Source: Cyanoderma ruficeps
Taxonomy: Eukaryota; Chordata; Aves; Passeriformes; Timaliidae
Reading direction: 5' to 3'
Assembly (NCBI GenBank): GCA_008694505.1
Contig: VZDJ01007747.1
Coordinates: forward strand, 14,598,059 to 14,662,058
Length of the DNA stretch: 64,000 nucleotides
A model generated the notes under the pieces. The model worked only from the letters and a program-made list of their open reading frames with translations, did no database searches and was not told the origin of the DNA. Made by a program: the position numbers and the translations under genes. Positions within the stretch are counted from its first letter, which is position 1, and the number at the start of each line of letters is the position of its first letter. Shown in pieces: positions 1 through 14,200 of this stretch.

Positions 1-3000
1 CAGTTAAGTCTTTTGATGGCATAATTATTTTGCCAGCCATCACTCTTGTAACAGTGGAACTCCCCTTTGAGGAAAAACGAGATCATTCATCTTTTGTAAG
101 ATTCATACATGAGCTTTATCACTATAGTAATAAAATTCATTGCTTGGGTGGAAACCACAAAGGACTCATACCACTGGAAATTGTTACCACACTTACATAC
201 ATTGCCATGTGCACAGCTAGGCTGCTATTAGAATAAGCACATCATAATGCATCTCTAAATAAACAGGGAATGTGTGTTTTGGATTAATTTATGGAGTGTT
301 GGACAGTTTGAACAAAATAGTAAAAATACCTGAAACAATATTCTGTCCTTCCTGGTTTATATCAGATTCCTTTGGTAAGGTCACAAAACCTTTATAACCT
401 TTTTTTCTTTTTTTTTTAACTTACTATATGCCTTTACAGCTAATATTCTAGGACCTTATGCGGTCTTCAAACAGCATTTTCCCACCATTCTTGCCAGTTC
501 ATTTATAAGGCTCTGTAATCTGCAATTTGCATGAGCAGTGCTTTGATGGCTTCTCTGTACAATATATTCTAACCATGTATATTGACCAGTATTCACTTTT
601 TTTTTCATTGTCATTTGTGTTTTGTTTGAAATATTATTAAAAATATCCAGAATTATTCTTATCTATGGTTACAGAATGATTTAATAATTACAGCATGTAG
701 TATAGAGTCTGACTGACTGCATTGCCATGTAGGAATTATTTTCATTCAGTGATATTTTGGGAGGTTCCTAACACTGTGAATGAATGTGTTGGGCTGGGAG
801 CTGTCGTAGCTTTGCTTTGGTGCATCTGCTCGCGTTGCCGCTGTGAATAATTGTCACCAAGCACAGGGCAGAGGCGTAGAGGTCGGGCAGTGGTACTGCT
901 TTACCTGCAGCTGCCAACCTGCCCAGGTCTGCCTGCTACACAAACCACAATGTCCTCATGGCTTGCAAATGGCACTGCCTGTAAAGCCTCACAGTGCAGA
1001 CAGATGAAAAGAATAAGTGAAATCTAAAAAAAGCTGTGTTTAGGCTTTTTTTTTTTTACGTGGTGCCAAGCACTTTCAGTTTGTATTTAAGGAAAAAGGT
1101 GCATAGCATTTTGGAGATGGCATGCAGGGATGCCTGGTAACAACAGTATAGAACTTTCCATTCCAGAGGACTCCTGAAAGGAATTTCAGACTTCTGTTTG
1201 CAAAGGCTGCAAAAGAAAGGATGAGTGAATTGGCTGGAGCTGAAACAATTCCCTTTGTTGTGTGAGTACATAAAAAGTATTTTTTAAATGAAGATTGTTA
1301 ATGAGTCCGTTGTTGATGTATCACATTGAGCTTTTGTTGGGTTCATCTTTAAAAAAAAAAAATCAAGGCAGTTGAACACATGCATCCAACGTGCATTGAA
1401 TGCTAAAGCAAACTCAAGTCATTGACTTCTTAATGAAGAAAGTGGTGGCGGTGGGAAGCATATCAGACATTGCTTTTAATGAAATTAAGTTTGCACATAG
1501 TCCCAAGCATGCTAATATCTCTAGGTGACACCCATCTCCTAAATTCCAAGATTTCTATTATTTTAAGAGCTATAGGTATCTAAAGAGAAACAGTAAAATT
1601 AATTGTGTTCACCTTCATTTTTATCTGTTTGTTTTCCATCTGTTTCCCTTTTGGATAGAAGGTGATTTGTCAGGAAGCTGTTATCCTATAAGTGGACCTT
1701 CTACTAAGGTTTTTAAAGCATCCCTAAGATCCTAACAAGTAATGGAAAAAGGAGAAAGCTTCTATTCCTGCAGACTACAGCTGAAGAGTATTTCAGAATA
1801 TTGTGTAACAAATCACTGCAAGCTATTCTGTACAAATGATGAAACGGGATAAAATACCATATGGTGCTGCACAGTACTTCAAAGAATTATTTTAATATTT
1901 TGAATGGGCTAAAATATCACATGCAGATTTATTCAGTCTAATTGGGACTTCACAGTTGTACTGTTGTAAAGGAGAATATCTGTGCAGGCTAAGTTGTGGA
2001 CAGAGGAGGTGGAATCAGACTATAGTACAATATAGACTAGATGAGAATTAACTTTTCCTCAAATGCATAACAAACATGATCATCTAGCATGCTGTTAGCA
2101 GCAGCACAGTAGGTTTTATGGTGCTTTTGTAATTTGGACACTGATTTGGAGTCTAATTGGATTCCTGGGCAACACTGAATGGTAACATTCTTAAGTTGTG
2201 TAAAGACTATTTGGAATAATGGGATTGACATTAACCTTTTAAAGTTTCCCTTTTAAAAATCTGTTTGAAAAGATTAAAAAAAATAAGCTACAGTAGAATT
2301 AGTATTTCCTTCAGGAAATACTACTCTTGTGTCACAGACCGTAGGCATTCATTTTGATTGGCTCTGTAATGGATAAAATAAATTTGTTTGGTTTTTTTCC
2401 CCTGGCCTCCAATTACAAATATAAACTAAAGGGTTAAAAAACTTCCAATTCAACTTGGAAAAAACAGCTGCCTTGAAATTCAGCCAAAAAATTGTTGTTT
2501 AGGAAGTCAATAAATACTTACAGAAAAAGAATCAGGGAGGCACAGTATATTTAATGATTTTGTTTTTCAGGGAGGAGATGCTGATATAGGTGCACTGAGT
2601 ACTTCTACTTTTGGAAGAAAAAAAAAAAAAGGTGTACTGGCCTTTTTTTTATCTGTAACTCAGATTTGTGAGGTTGGTGTTCTGTTGTTGTTTAAGCAAA
2701 AGTAAGGCAGGGGTGCACTGTTTTCTTGTGTCCTTGCTCGTGCTTATAAAAAACAAATCAAGGCTGGTTCAGAAAGCTGTGCAGAGCAAATATTAACCTT
2801 AAGCTGCTTTTATTTCCTTCAGTATTGTTACTTCTTTCTGAAACTGCACCTTGCAATCATTAAAATGTTAGTGCAAAGGAGGAATTCTGTGGACACGGCG
2901 AAAGGGATGGACAGCAGTAGTAGTGACTTTGATTTAAATTGTTACAAAATTTCATTAACTTAATTAGACTCTCTGGTACTTGTAAGTCTCATCAGTGCGT

Positions 3001-4109
3001 GGCTGAAAGGATGCTGTGATGTGTCAGGTAATCTCATGTCTTCTGCATATTGATTCTTTTTCATGCCAGGCTGTGGAAAATGTACAAATGTTGTGCTGAA
3101 AACACGACAGGAAATACAGCCCACAAGTGATGGGGTGCAAAACATTTCCCTGGCATAGGCCTAATAATGATGTTAATGTTTGCCTTTTTTAAAATTATTA
3201 TTGAAGGGAGCATCTTTTACAAAGGTATAGCTGCTGGCTAGACAGATCTTTCACATTTGAGCTCAGAAGCAGTTAATCATCTTTTAGGAGTTTTAGAAGA
3301 CGTTTGTGAATCTGATCTACAGGTCATCATACAAAGTGAACTGAATATTCTAATGGGAGCAGTATTTCCCAAAGCACTCGGAAATACCTGGGGAAGGGAG
3401 AAATACATTCAACATGGTCTCAGCGGAGCTGAGATATTCCCTTAGGACAAGAAAAAGCTAGGTTAAGAAAAGCTTGGATATGCAAAATAGCTTTGGCTTG
3501 AGCAGTTTGTTCTTGCTATTGAGGAAACTGAGGCGGGGAAATGTGTGTGCCTTTACAGTTTTGTCTCCGTGTATACATATGTTTGTTTTAACCTTATCTG
3601 AAATTAAAATCCAAATCTGGAATCACTGTGTTTTGGTGCTTTTCACTCATTTTCCTTGTGGTATGACTGATTAATTCTGAATGTCTTCAAGTTTGGAGCC
3701 CTGTGGAGCAGAGCACACACAGTGAAGAGGATTTCATGATGTCAGACTCTTTACTAGGAGGCTTGATTATGTCCACTGCAATGCCTAATTTAAGGGAAGA
3801 TTGGGGACGTGTGCCAGTGCGGACAAGGAGAGGGACTATGCCAAAGTCTCTTCAGAGCCTTAAGCTCCTGGGACCTGCAGTCCTCACTTGTTAACACTGT
3901 CAAAATAGTGCATCTCTATTACTTCACTGAAAGATATTCCATCTGACTTTTTACCAGTAATCACCTTTTCAGTGTAGTGTATAATTTTTTCTCTTTTTTT
4001 TCTTGTTTGGGAAACTCATAATTCAGGTCATGAATGTATATTTTGTAGTTCTATCAGCTCTTGTTAGTGTCTCATTAAGGGGTTCTCCACAGTGTGGTAT
4101 GGTAAATTG
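1..4109. other. Non-coding AT-rich DNA upstream of the TENM3 coding exons
   Basis: No ORF here resembles a known protein. All open frames are under 75 codons and lack splice-flanked coding structure. The stretch contains ordinary A and T runs. A slightly more CpG-bearing patch lies near 800-900, but it is far too short and too CpG-poor to be a CpG island. I infer that this is 5'-UTR intron of TENM3 or intergenic DNA. Which of the two depends on where transcription starts, and I cannot locate that in the window. Confidence 0.6.
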
Positions 4110-4124
4110 GGGAATAATTACAGT

Positions 4125-4310
4125 TGTAGGGGTATTCTTCAGGTCATCTAGTTCAGCCCCTTGCTCAAAGCAGGGCTTCCTTCAAAGTGGAGTCAGGTGG
4201 TTGAGGGTGTTGTTAAGTCAAACTCAGAAAATCCCCAAGGATGAAGATTTCACAGCCTCTCTTGTCAGGCAGTTCCAGCCCTTAACCATCCTCATTACGA
4301 AGCTGCAGGA
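4125..4310 (-). mobile_element. CR1 LINE 3' fragment, antisense
   Basis: Read on the minus strand, this stretch follows the 3' untranslated tail of avian CR1. On the + strand the hallmarks are a 'ggtcatctagttcagcccc' block near 4143, then 'tgctcaaagcagggc', then an 'aaatccccaaggatgaagat' block near 4229, then 'cagttccagccctta' and 'accatcctcatta'. Several substitutions per block mark it as an old copy. It keeps no coding sequence. The ends are approximate because the terminal CR1 octamer repeats are eroded. Recognition is by remembered family consensus, not alignment. Confidence 0.75.
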
Positions 4311-5985
4311 AGGGGTTTGCAATGTATTTTGCAGAGTTTGGATTCTGATGCTGACTTGGGTGTCTCATTTTAAACTTCTGTGTGAGATGCAGATCAATTG
4401 AACGTACCAAGCCTGTTTGTTTTTGATCTAGAGCTTTGAACTCATGCCCTCTAAGACTACTGAATTGCTTTTAAATCAGTGTTAGGATTTTACTTGTTGG
4501 CATCTGTTTTGATATATTGAAGCTGTGAGGGAGTGTTTTGTAACTCACGAGATGTTTAGTTCTGTTGCCTTATAACACAGTTTACATACATTTACGTTTT
4601 GTTTCTCCAGTGTGTAATGGGAGTCCACATTCTTGGCTAATGCTGAGGTGAGGAGCTTGCATCTATCTGGTTTTTGCACCTATCTCTGTAAAGGGCCATT
4701 ATTTTCACCTTTCTTCAAAAATAAAAAAAAACAAACTGTTGTAATGTGTGCATCAAGCTGCATAGCTTGAGGATCATATTATTCCCAAGTGAATATATAC
4801 TCTATAGAATATAGGGTCTGAAAGTCCTGATAATCCTGTTAAAACATGAAAATGCTGTTATGTGTGTTCTTGAAGGGAAAATAAAAGTGGGAAGGTATAG
4901 GGTTTTTCCCATGTAACCCTCTAGCTAATCAGGAGCTTCTAAAATTACCTAGGTCGTTGAAGATAAAGTCATCCAAAAGGTTTTATCACTTTTCATGTCT
5001 CTGAAAATTATTTTTCTTTCTGTATGAACACTACTATCTTTTGAAGAAACAGACTTGACTGCAGTGCTAATGAAGTGTAAAGAACTAAAGCTGTCACTGC
5101 TGCAAATGGTGTTTTCAGGAACAAGAAGTTAGTTTACTTGATACCTCATAGCAAAAGTCTTCGAAAGTCTAAGGTGCTGTCTGTGTGATTTACAATGAAA
5201 GCGTTGAGAGACAAGGTGTTTATGTAGTCTGTCTGGTATGTCTTTTCCAAAATTTATCTTTGGGTATGTACCTTGGGAACATATTTTTAAAGCAAAACCA
5301 GTGTGTTTAGTACACTTCCCTGACTTAGGAGAACTTGCAACTGGTGAATTACACCAGTAATTCTAAATGTGTCAGAAAAACCCATCCATGCTTTGTGCCC
5401 TGCAACTTTTGAACACCTGACTGAGAAGCTGTTTTAAAAGTATTGTAAGAAGTATTCTAACATTGCCATTAATTTTATATATTTTTAGAGAAATTTTTGT
5501 GGTGTGTTTTTCTAAGACTTTTTTTTTTTGATACCTGTTCATACTAGAAGTAGAAATTAAGTTTTCTCTGTAATGTAAACCTAGAAGTTGGAATGGATAG
5601 TGATGTAGTAAAATATTACAGAACTTCTATTCACCTAAGGTTAACTTGGTAGGTGACTGGATCACCATTGCAAGGGACAAAGCAAACAACAGCTATGTAC
5701 CTGGTACACTTACATTTTTGTGTTGGTCTCTGACCCTGTTAAAAGCCATTTGAACACAAAGTGCTTGAACTCAAATGCAAAGCACGGACCTTGCCTTAGA
5801 AAATGGGAGCACAGCCCCTATTCTGAGTTTCAGTAATAAACTCTTGTCAAGAGACAAGGGTTAAGACCTTATTTCTATTAGGCAGGAATCAGGCATTTGG
5901 ACTTTAGAGAATCCCTGGATACACCCTTCTAATGTCTGCACGACCCTGTGTGTTTGTAACAATCCTGCTGCTGATCTGTTGATTC

Positions 5986-6001
5986 TTTTTTTTTTTTTTT
6001 T
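5986..6001. repeat. Poly-T tract (16 T)
   Basis: There is an uninterrupted run of 16 T, followed by AACATACATAAG. There is no adjacent SINE body or LINE tail. I treat it as a simple homopolymer that may vary in length between individuals, not as a retroposon tail. Confidence 0.85.
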
Positions 6002-8195
6002 AACATACATAAGTATCTATCTGTTCATACATAGTGTTAAGGGGAAATCTAGTACATGAAGGACTCCAACAAGCTATGTGAGTCCAGGCTGAAAAAGGTG
6101 GAGTATGGGTTTTTAACAAAACCAGATGATGATTTTAAGATCTAGCTGTATGAAAAAGTTTTCCTTTAGATAGCCACAGTAAGTACACTATTACCTAAAC
6201 TTTTACTAAATACTTAATTGAATCCGAAATGCTGAATAGAAATACCTTTTCCTGATAATATAGTAATATTTGTATCTTAAAGGATATGCATGTAAGTCCT
6301 CAATTTGTGCATAATTTTGGTATTATAATGATGTTTCTTGAAAATATGAATAGGTGTGCTGATCTTGCATCCAAGGCTCTTCAATATTCATCTTCCTTAC
6401 TTAGCCATCAAAAGCTAGGGAAGATCCTTTACTGTTATGTTCACAGTCATTTGCTATTGGTTGTTAAAATGCTGCATAGTCATTTGTTATAGGGTTAAAA
6501 TCTTGTTTGGCCATTTGTTATGTAGAGTTAAAATATTGACTGCAATGTAAGAAATTGAACTCTACTTGGATTGTTAGTATCCCTCCCAGCTGATGTCCCA
6601 ACTGATGTCTCAAGTGAAAGCATTGTCACTTAAAAGTACTGGGTCGCTTTAGCAATATCTGCTTGTCATGAACCCATAGCCGTAATAGAACTGTATATAA
6701 TGGATAACGTCAGAAATTTGGGTAGGGAATTGATAGCTATAATTTGCTTTCTGGTTATGCTGCCTTTTCTTTCTTAGAAGATACATGTGCTTTGATATAT
6801 ATTACAGATATACATCCTCAAGTGGCAATTAAGTTATGTTTTCTTTTCATGTGTAAAAAGTAATAAATTCTCAAGTGGAGATTCACTTGGCAGTGTGGGA
6901 GGGAGAAAGTGGAGTTTTAGTTCTACATTTACTGCACCTTACCCCATCTCCTTGCCACCTGCTCTTCAGCCATGGCATTGACAACTTGTCCTCCAGTTTG
7001 CTGCTGTGACTTGGCAGCTCCAGCCCTGCATGGTCACTGAGCTCTGCACATCATATCTCACTTTCCATCTCTTCAGTCGAGTACCTCTGTTTCCTTGTCT
7101 TCAAAATATGTTATGGCTTAACAGTACAATAAATCAATCACTGGAGTATCCAGTACCCCAGTACAAGATCAAAATACAATTCTGAGTCGATAGCACTTTG
7201 CTCCTCTGGGTTTGTGTGTTTGGGTTTTTTTTTTACTTCCCAGAAGCAGTTTTATGTTGATATGCATGTCTCTCATCCATACCATTCTGACCTGGTGCAG
7301 GATAGGGTTGTCTTGCTTGCACTTTCCTAAGCTCACTCTGGCTGCTTTGGATGGTGTAGCAGTCATTTTTGTTGCAGTCAAATTTGTACCATTAGGTGAT
7401 AGAGTAGTGCTCTTCTCTACTGCCACTGTTCAGAGAATCACTGCCTTGTTAGCCTAGTAAACATTTTTAGTTTGAGTGCTGGCAGCTTATTGTGTCAACC
7501 ATTGAGAGAGGTAAATTCCCCTCTGTGTTAATGCAGCAGGAGAATGCCCGAGCAGGCATTTTTCTGCAGTGTTTTTACAGCCACCAGGAAAAGCTACAAA
7601 CTGAACCTTTTGAGTATGATTCGGTGGAGTTGCTCTCAGAATTTCTGAAGTGATCAGAAGTTATGAATTCTAAAAACAAATACCTAGATAGATAAAATAA
7701 GAGGTATTGTATAGAATTTAAAAATACCTTTTCCTGAAAAAGTATAGAATTGATGACAGCAAACTGTTTTATGACTTTTCTGTACACCATATGGTAAATG
7801 TATGTCAGTCAGCTTCTGGTTGAACATATCCACTGGATGTTCTTCTCTTGGGACATTCCCTTTTCCTTATGTATTATAAGGGTGACAGAGGCATGTGGCT
7901 TTAGTGTTTAGGGAAAGAGCCTGTTTTAAAATTTTGCAGAGGAAATTTGAATTGGCATAGTCCAGAAGGTTTGGTTTGTCATTGGGGTATTGAGTTTTTG
8001 GGTTTGTTTTTTTGTTCCATTTTTGTTTTTTCATTTCCCTCCTCTTGCCCTTCCCCCCACCTCCTTGTTTCTTTCTTTGTGCCTGTGTCTAATTGAAAAA
8101 TATTGTGCAATCATTTACTGAAGCATTCCGTTTCTGTGAATCACTAAATTCCCTTATTTGTGTCATATACTATATGGCATAATTACAGAATTGAA

Positions 8196-8210
8196 CCCCC
8201 CCCAAAAAAA
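8196..8210. repeat. Homopolymer junction C8-A7
   Basis: Eight C are followed directly by seven A. This is low-complexity sequence only. It may be a site of length error or polymorphism. Confidence 0.85.
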
Positions 8211-11200
8211 GAAATGCCTTTCCTTTTGGAGACTTCCTTTAAATTTTCAGTCACTGATGTAAAAATTGGCATTAGTGGTCAAGTTGAATAGACTTAGAGG
8301 ATACCTCCTAAGAAATGAAACCTCTTCTAGACTGAAAACCACCTTAAAATCACTATCTAATTTCTGTTATTTAGGTATAGTTTTTAATAACAGCATTAAT
8401 TTTTCAGTTTCCTAAATACTATATATAATAAATTCAGATGTAAAAATCAAATACAATAGACACACAAAGTTTGAGAAGTGAGAAGATGAAAGTGATGCTG
8501 GCAGATAAAATCTTGCTACTGTTTTCCTGTGGTATCAGTCATGGATTCTGTAGGAAACATGTAATTAAAGACTGCATCAAAATGCATGAAACTGAAAGAC
8601 CATTTCTCAGTTTATGTATTAATATTTACCTTTAAATGGGAAATCTCACTTGCCATCATACACATTTCATTCCATAATTTTTTAACAGTCGCAGCATGGA
8701 TAATGTAGTTTTTATTGTGGGGGGTTGACTCTTAATTCCTCTCCATTGCAGGAAAGTCTGCCATACAAACTGCAGAAATATTTAACAAACACCTGGAAAA
8801 AGATGACAAGTTTAGATTCAGCAGACAGATGTGTTTGAGAGATCTGGTTGAGTCTGCTCCTTATTTCACTAGTTTGGATGACCTCTGTTACTTAAAGGTC
8901 TCAAACTGGATTGGCAGCACCGAATGTCAGATTGACTGGCTATTGCCTCAAAGAAAATCCTGATTGCTGCAGGTGTTTAACCCGAGATACAGAGAGGGTT
9001 GCTCTTTCAAGTAGTGCAGACTTCATACTTGTGTTTTAAAAACCATAATCTCTCTCCTGTCCCTGTGGCTGTTCTTACACTGTTAATTGATTTGGGATCC
9101 CGGACTCTTTCTTTAAGGTGTATTGATAGTGTTTGTGGAATATGATGAATTTTAGTGACTAAGGCATGAAAAAAAATCAAGCTTCCTGACAGGTTATATG
9201 GAAATTAGCCCTGAAACAGCAGATCTGAAGAAAGAAAAGAGAGTTCTGTATCTTGCATTCAGAGTTTCAAAGTCAATCTTAGCCCAGTGGATCTCTCTTT
9301 AAAAACTGCCATTTTAATTTACTGTGACACCTGGTAGGCCACCAACACCCCAGGTATTCCCCTGGTGCGCTGTTCCACTTTGTTCTGTCACTGCAGGAGC
9401 AGATTCTACCCTCAAGTTGGCAGAGGATCACCTTCAGGAAATGGAGTCATGTACAGCTACAATAATGACTTCTGTGTTGCTTACACTATTACCTTTAGTT
9501 TTGACATTTAGCTGGTGGGAAAAAGAATCTGCTTTAGTAGAGTCTTCCCTGCCATAAAATATTTGTTTTTCTGCCGTAAATTAAAAGTAGTTAATAAGGA
9601 ATAAGTGTCTTAGCTCTTGCCAACTGGACCTCTTGTTGCTATTGGCCTGATGGTGTAATAACTCTGGCAAGTTCTGTGAGCTAAAAAAAATAAAGAATGT
9701 CCCTTTATGTGAAGACTTTTCAATTTATTGAGAAATTTCTAGGAACAAGATCAAGTTCCATTGTTTAAACATATTTTAGTAGTACATACACTAAAAAGTT
9801 TTTCAGCATGATTTTTTAGTTTCACTGCACAGTGTCTTACTAATGTGTTTGTTTTCTAATGGATAGTTTTGGTTGGAAATCTGTGGAAAAAAAGCACTGT
9901 TCCTCCGACTTAAACATTTTAGAACAGCTATTTTTACTATACCTTTTAAAGAGGTAATTTAAGAAAACTGTAACTTTTCTAGTGCTCTTTCTCATGGAAA
10001 TATGTTTAAAGATAAGTATTAATGGTAAATAGAATATGGTGCAGAAAAAAATAATCTTAGAACTGAGAATTCTGTTCTTTCTTGGCAGCATCTAAGCCAG
10101 CCTGACCAAGAGCAGGACTACTCCCATAGCCATTGCTGCTAAACTGTTCAGGTCCTTGCAGCTGGATCATTTACTGACCCTTCTCCTCATGTGATTTCTC
10201 CTGGGATCAAAGACAGCCCTGCCATGCTGAGCATTTCCCAAGCGCAGGAGGACTGAACGAGAGACAGACTTATCTTAGATTGACGACTAGATTGATGGTA
10301 AGCAGCACAGAAGGTTCAAGCCTCATGCTAGCTTAAAATCATTTGACTGATAGAAATATTTGCTTATAAATTGGAAGAGTAGGTAATAATAGTGGTTTTT
10401 TATGATTACATTACATGATATTTTGTGATTACACAGACTAATAGCTAGCAGATGGCAGAGTATACATTTTACTTGTTTACCAAGTTGATGGATGGCAGTG
10501 ATTGAAAAACATTTTTTTCCTTGTTGCATTACTCTAAAAGCTTGTAGTGGACAGACAATTTACGATATGAGTCAACAATAATTTGTAACTGCTGTAGATT
10601 TTGGGGGGCATCAGTTATTCTCTTTATTTTATTTGACTTCTTTCAATGATATTTTCTTCTTAGAGGAACGGGAAGAAAATGAAATCTACTTTGAAAGCCA
10701 GGTCTTTAAAGGGATGCATTTGTGCTTACAGTCTACATATACAAATAGTATCTGTTTGTATGAAGAATAAATGGTGGGAGGTTTTCTCCACTGTTCTATT
10801 TCAATGTTTATCATATTACTTGGACGTTTTGATGAAGAGAGATATGCTCTGTCTTTTGTTTAGGCACCTCAGCATAAATCTACACTGCTATATTGCATGC
10901 TACCAAGAGAGTTAAAACTATCCAGTCATAATAATAATTGCAGTGGTTTTCATCCCTTCTTTTTAATTGGTATTGACTTACTCATATTATCTATGTGTAT
11001 GTTCTAGATGTATCTGCTCTTCAAGTGTTTTTTGGTCTTCTTCCTTAGGTGCAATAACTCGGTAACTGTGGAGTTATTTCATGAGTAGTAGACCTAAAAC
11101 CTGACTTTCTTTCTAGGTTCATTCCCCATATATTTTAGTCCCCACTGTCAAACATGGATAGATCCATTAAACCTCTGTCATTCTGCCTTGCAACTGCTGT

Positions 11201-14200
11201 CTCTGAAAGGGTTTTCATTACTCCAAACTGCTAGTGGCCTTTCAGCAGGAGGAAGCCTACGATATTGCCTTATCTTTTGTAATGTACGGGGAAAAAAAAA
11301 AATCTGTTCAGATAGTTGCTTGTTTAGCGAGCGTGTTTGTCATAGGCCCTATTCCCAAGGTACCCTTTTTTCCTAGGCAGTAATTGATCCATTTTTTATT
11401 TCTTTCATCTTCTGCTTTTCACCACTGCATTCAGATTTTTTGTGGCAAATATGTATGTATATATGCGTCAACAATTACTGTCTTGTTCAGCTTCCCTACT
11501 GTTGACTGAATTTTTATTTTGCATTCTCCACAAAATCCAAGTTTCAGACCACTATGATAATATGGCATTTTCCAGCTTGTATCAGTAAAGATGAAAAGCC
11601 TTTGGTAGTGATGCCTAACTCTGGTTGCAAAGAGGAGAAAGAGAAATAAATAGTAGAAATCTAGCTACCAAGGCTCCAAACTGATTTTTGTATGGACACC
11701 TGACTTACGTACTGAATGCCGCTGGTAAATGCTTGAGGTCACCAGTACAGGAGAAGAGCAGGATTAGACAAGAAAGAGCAATGCCTGTCTGTCCTCCATG
11801 AATTCTTAGGATGCTCTTGCTGGGAGAAGATGAGTTCTTCAGCAAAAAGTGACTGTTGCATTGGAAAGAGTTTCCAGGTCTGGAGTCACTGTGTAATGCT
11901 TGCTAGATTCAGATGATGAAGGCCGGTTATGTGGTGAGGATTGTGGTTTTATGGGATGAGGATCAGGGGCCCTGCCCGTGCCTAAACCTGCCTGCCTGAG
12001 TGGTAAAGGGGATGAATGCAGATATAGGCAGGGGAATGGACCCACCTTAAAACTGACTTGATGAAAGTAAATATTTACCTCAGGTGAGCCTTGGTAACAG
12101 GGACATCCCAAACTTTGGGATGGGACAAGGGGCACAGAGCTGACTAGAAGTAGCAGAACATAGAGTTGCTACCCTTGTGTAAAGTTTCATGAAAACTAAT
12201 CTTAATCCTATACAGATACACCTTTCTGGTTTAGAAGATGATAGTGATGGACATGCAATTCCTGTTGATGTGCAAATCCCAGAGTTTTGCCAGAATTACA
12301 GATGAAAAAGTAAGGAATAGGTCTTAATTAAAGAATATATAAAATGTACAATTGACTTCAGTTGTCTTTGCTCAGATTTTTGCTTGCAACATTGATTGTT
12401 ATTTATGCATGTAGTCTGCAGACTCTTCCAACAAAGCAATACTTCCATTAACCATCATCAGCATTTGCAAACAGGAGATTCATTCACGTTGGGTAACAAA
12501 TACTTAATTTGTTCCTGAGAACTGTCTCAAAGAATATGTTGCAGCTTTTTTACCAATTAATCTGTTTTGTAAGGTGGTGTAAGTATTGATCAAATTTCAT
12601 AATTGAATCTCTGTATTTGGGGAATGTAGTCTGTAGTTAACCACAGACTGTAACAACTGGTTTGCTACGTATTTAGTTACTGAAGTGTGAAGGCTTCTAA
12701 GAAGTCTATGAACTTTTACCTGGTGTTTTTCCAGAACCATCTTTCTTCAAAAAGCCTTAAGAGCCAAGGGAAGTTCTTAGAAAGGAGGGAAATACTGTTG
12801 TCTGTCCAAAGCATTAGGTACTGTGCATGCTTACTCCCAGATCTGCAAGCATTGGTTTTAGTACCTGCATCAGGTACTCGAATTCATGTGCTGCTACCAT
12901 GTGTGTGTCCAAGGAAGGTGGTTCAAGTGTATCTCAAAATTACAACAAAAAGATTCAGGTTTTCTGACAAAAACTGTCTACCACTCATGATTTAGCAATA
13001 GATTTTGCCTCCATATGGGAAACAAAATGGGTTTCATAGTAGTGATTTTCACCTCTTAACTGTTTACTAAGTGATATAGGTAAATTCTGTTACCTTTTTT
13101 AATTTTTATTTTTACTTTGGTTTTTAGAGAAGGCAACCTGTTTTATTAGTGCCTCTGTGCCAATGAGCGTGCTTTGGCTTCTAATCCAAACTGAAGGTAT
13201 TTAAAATGGTGCACTGCTCCATCATTGTTTTCATACATCACTGTATCAGTCTCTCCTAGTTGATTTAGGATGATTACTCTTCAGATTTGTAAATCACTGC
13301 TTCATAAGGATAGCCACAACAATTTTGGAGAGGTCATGGAATTGGTGGGACTTACTTTGTTTTGATTAAAAAAAAGCAAAACCCGGTTGTATCTCTTTAG
13401 CAATTAAAAAAATATATATTTACTGTCTGGCATATGACAGTGTTTAAGCACCGGGTTAGATTTAAAAGAAATAATTTACAAATAGCTTAATGTTATGAAG
13501 TTTGGAGTAGAAATTACTGTATTCTGTTTCTTAGTCAAAAAGCCCTAAGTTCAACACCAATGTTAACACAAGGCTTTGAGATGGTATTTATGAAGGGTTG
13601 AGGGAAGACAATAGACAATGTGAGAGGAAAAGTAGTTCATATCTCCAGGAGATATATTTTTAGTAACAAAAAGACTGTACTTTTGAACATTTTGTTTTTT
13701 CAGTCACTTTTCAAAATTAAGCACTACTATTTGCTGTAGAATTTTGTGGGATTGGCATATTGCAGAAAATAGAGTGCATATGAAGCAGTGTAAGTATATT
13801 AATTTATTACAGCAAACCACTTTAAAGTATGAAAATTGTACACATAACGCTTAGCCCTGTACTTGAAAGAAAAAAGTGATTAGAAGATTCTATTGCCTCA
13901 GATCCCCAAGACTGACCAGAAAGAATGGAGGAAAAATTTGTTTTTGTTTCCCCTCTGTTTGTGTCATCTGTGGTGCCCAGTCCCCTCTTTCCTTGCCAAA
14001 TGAACTGTTTAGGAACTCAGGCTTGATATGGTTCATGTTCTAGATGCTATTGTTTGTGAGAAAGAAGCAGACATCTTGCTCAAGGTCACAAGAGGCAAAT
14101 TTTGTTTCAGAATGCTGAATATAAAAATTTTTCTCTCCGCTTAGTTCTCTCTTTACCTTGTAAAAGGCTTGTTTGGAAAATTGAGTCATATCCATTTGTA

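Noticed and set aside
780..960. Possible CpG island or promoter
   Set aside because: Only a few CpGs within less than 200 bp, without sustained GC richness.
5340..5363. Two overlapping, mutually exclusive 7-bp hairpins (ACTGGTG/CACCAGT and GAATTAC/GTAATTC)
   Set aside because: Attractive as a switch, but 7-bp stems occur several times by chance in this much sequence and there is no transcript context.
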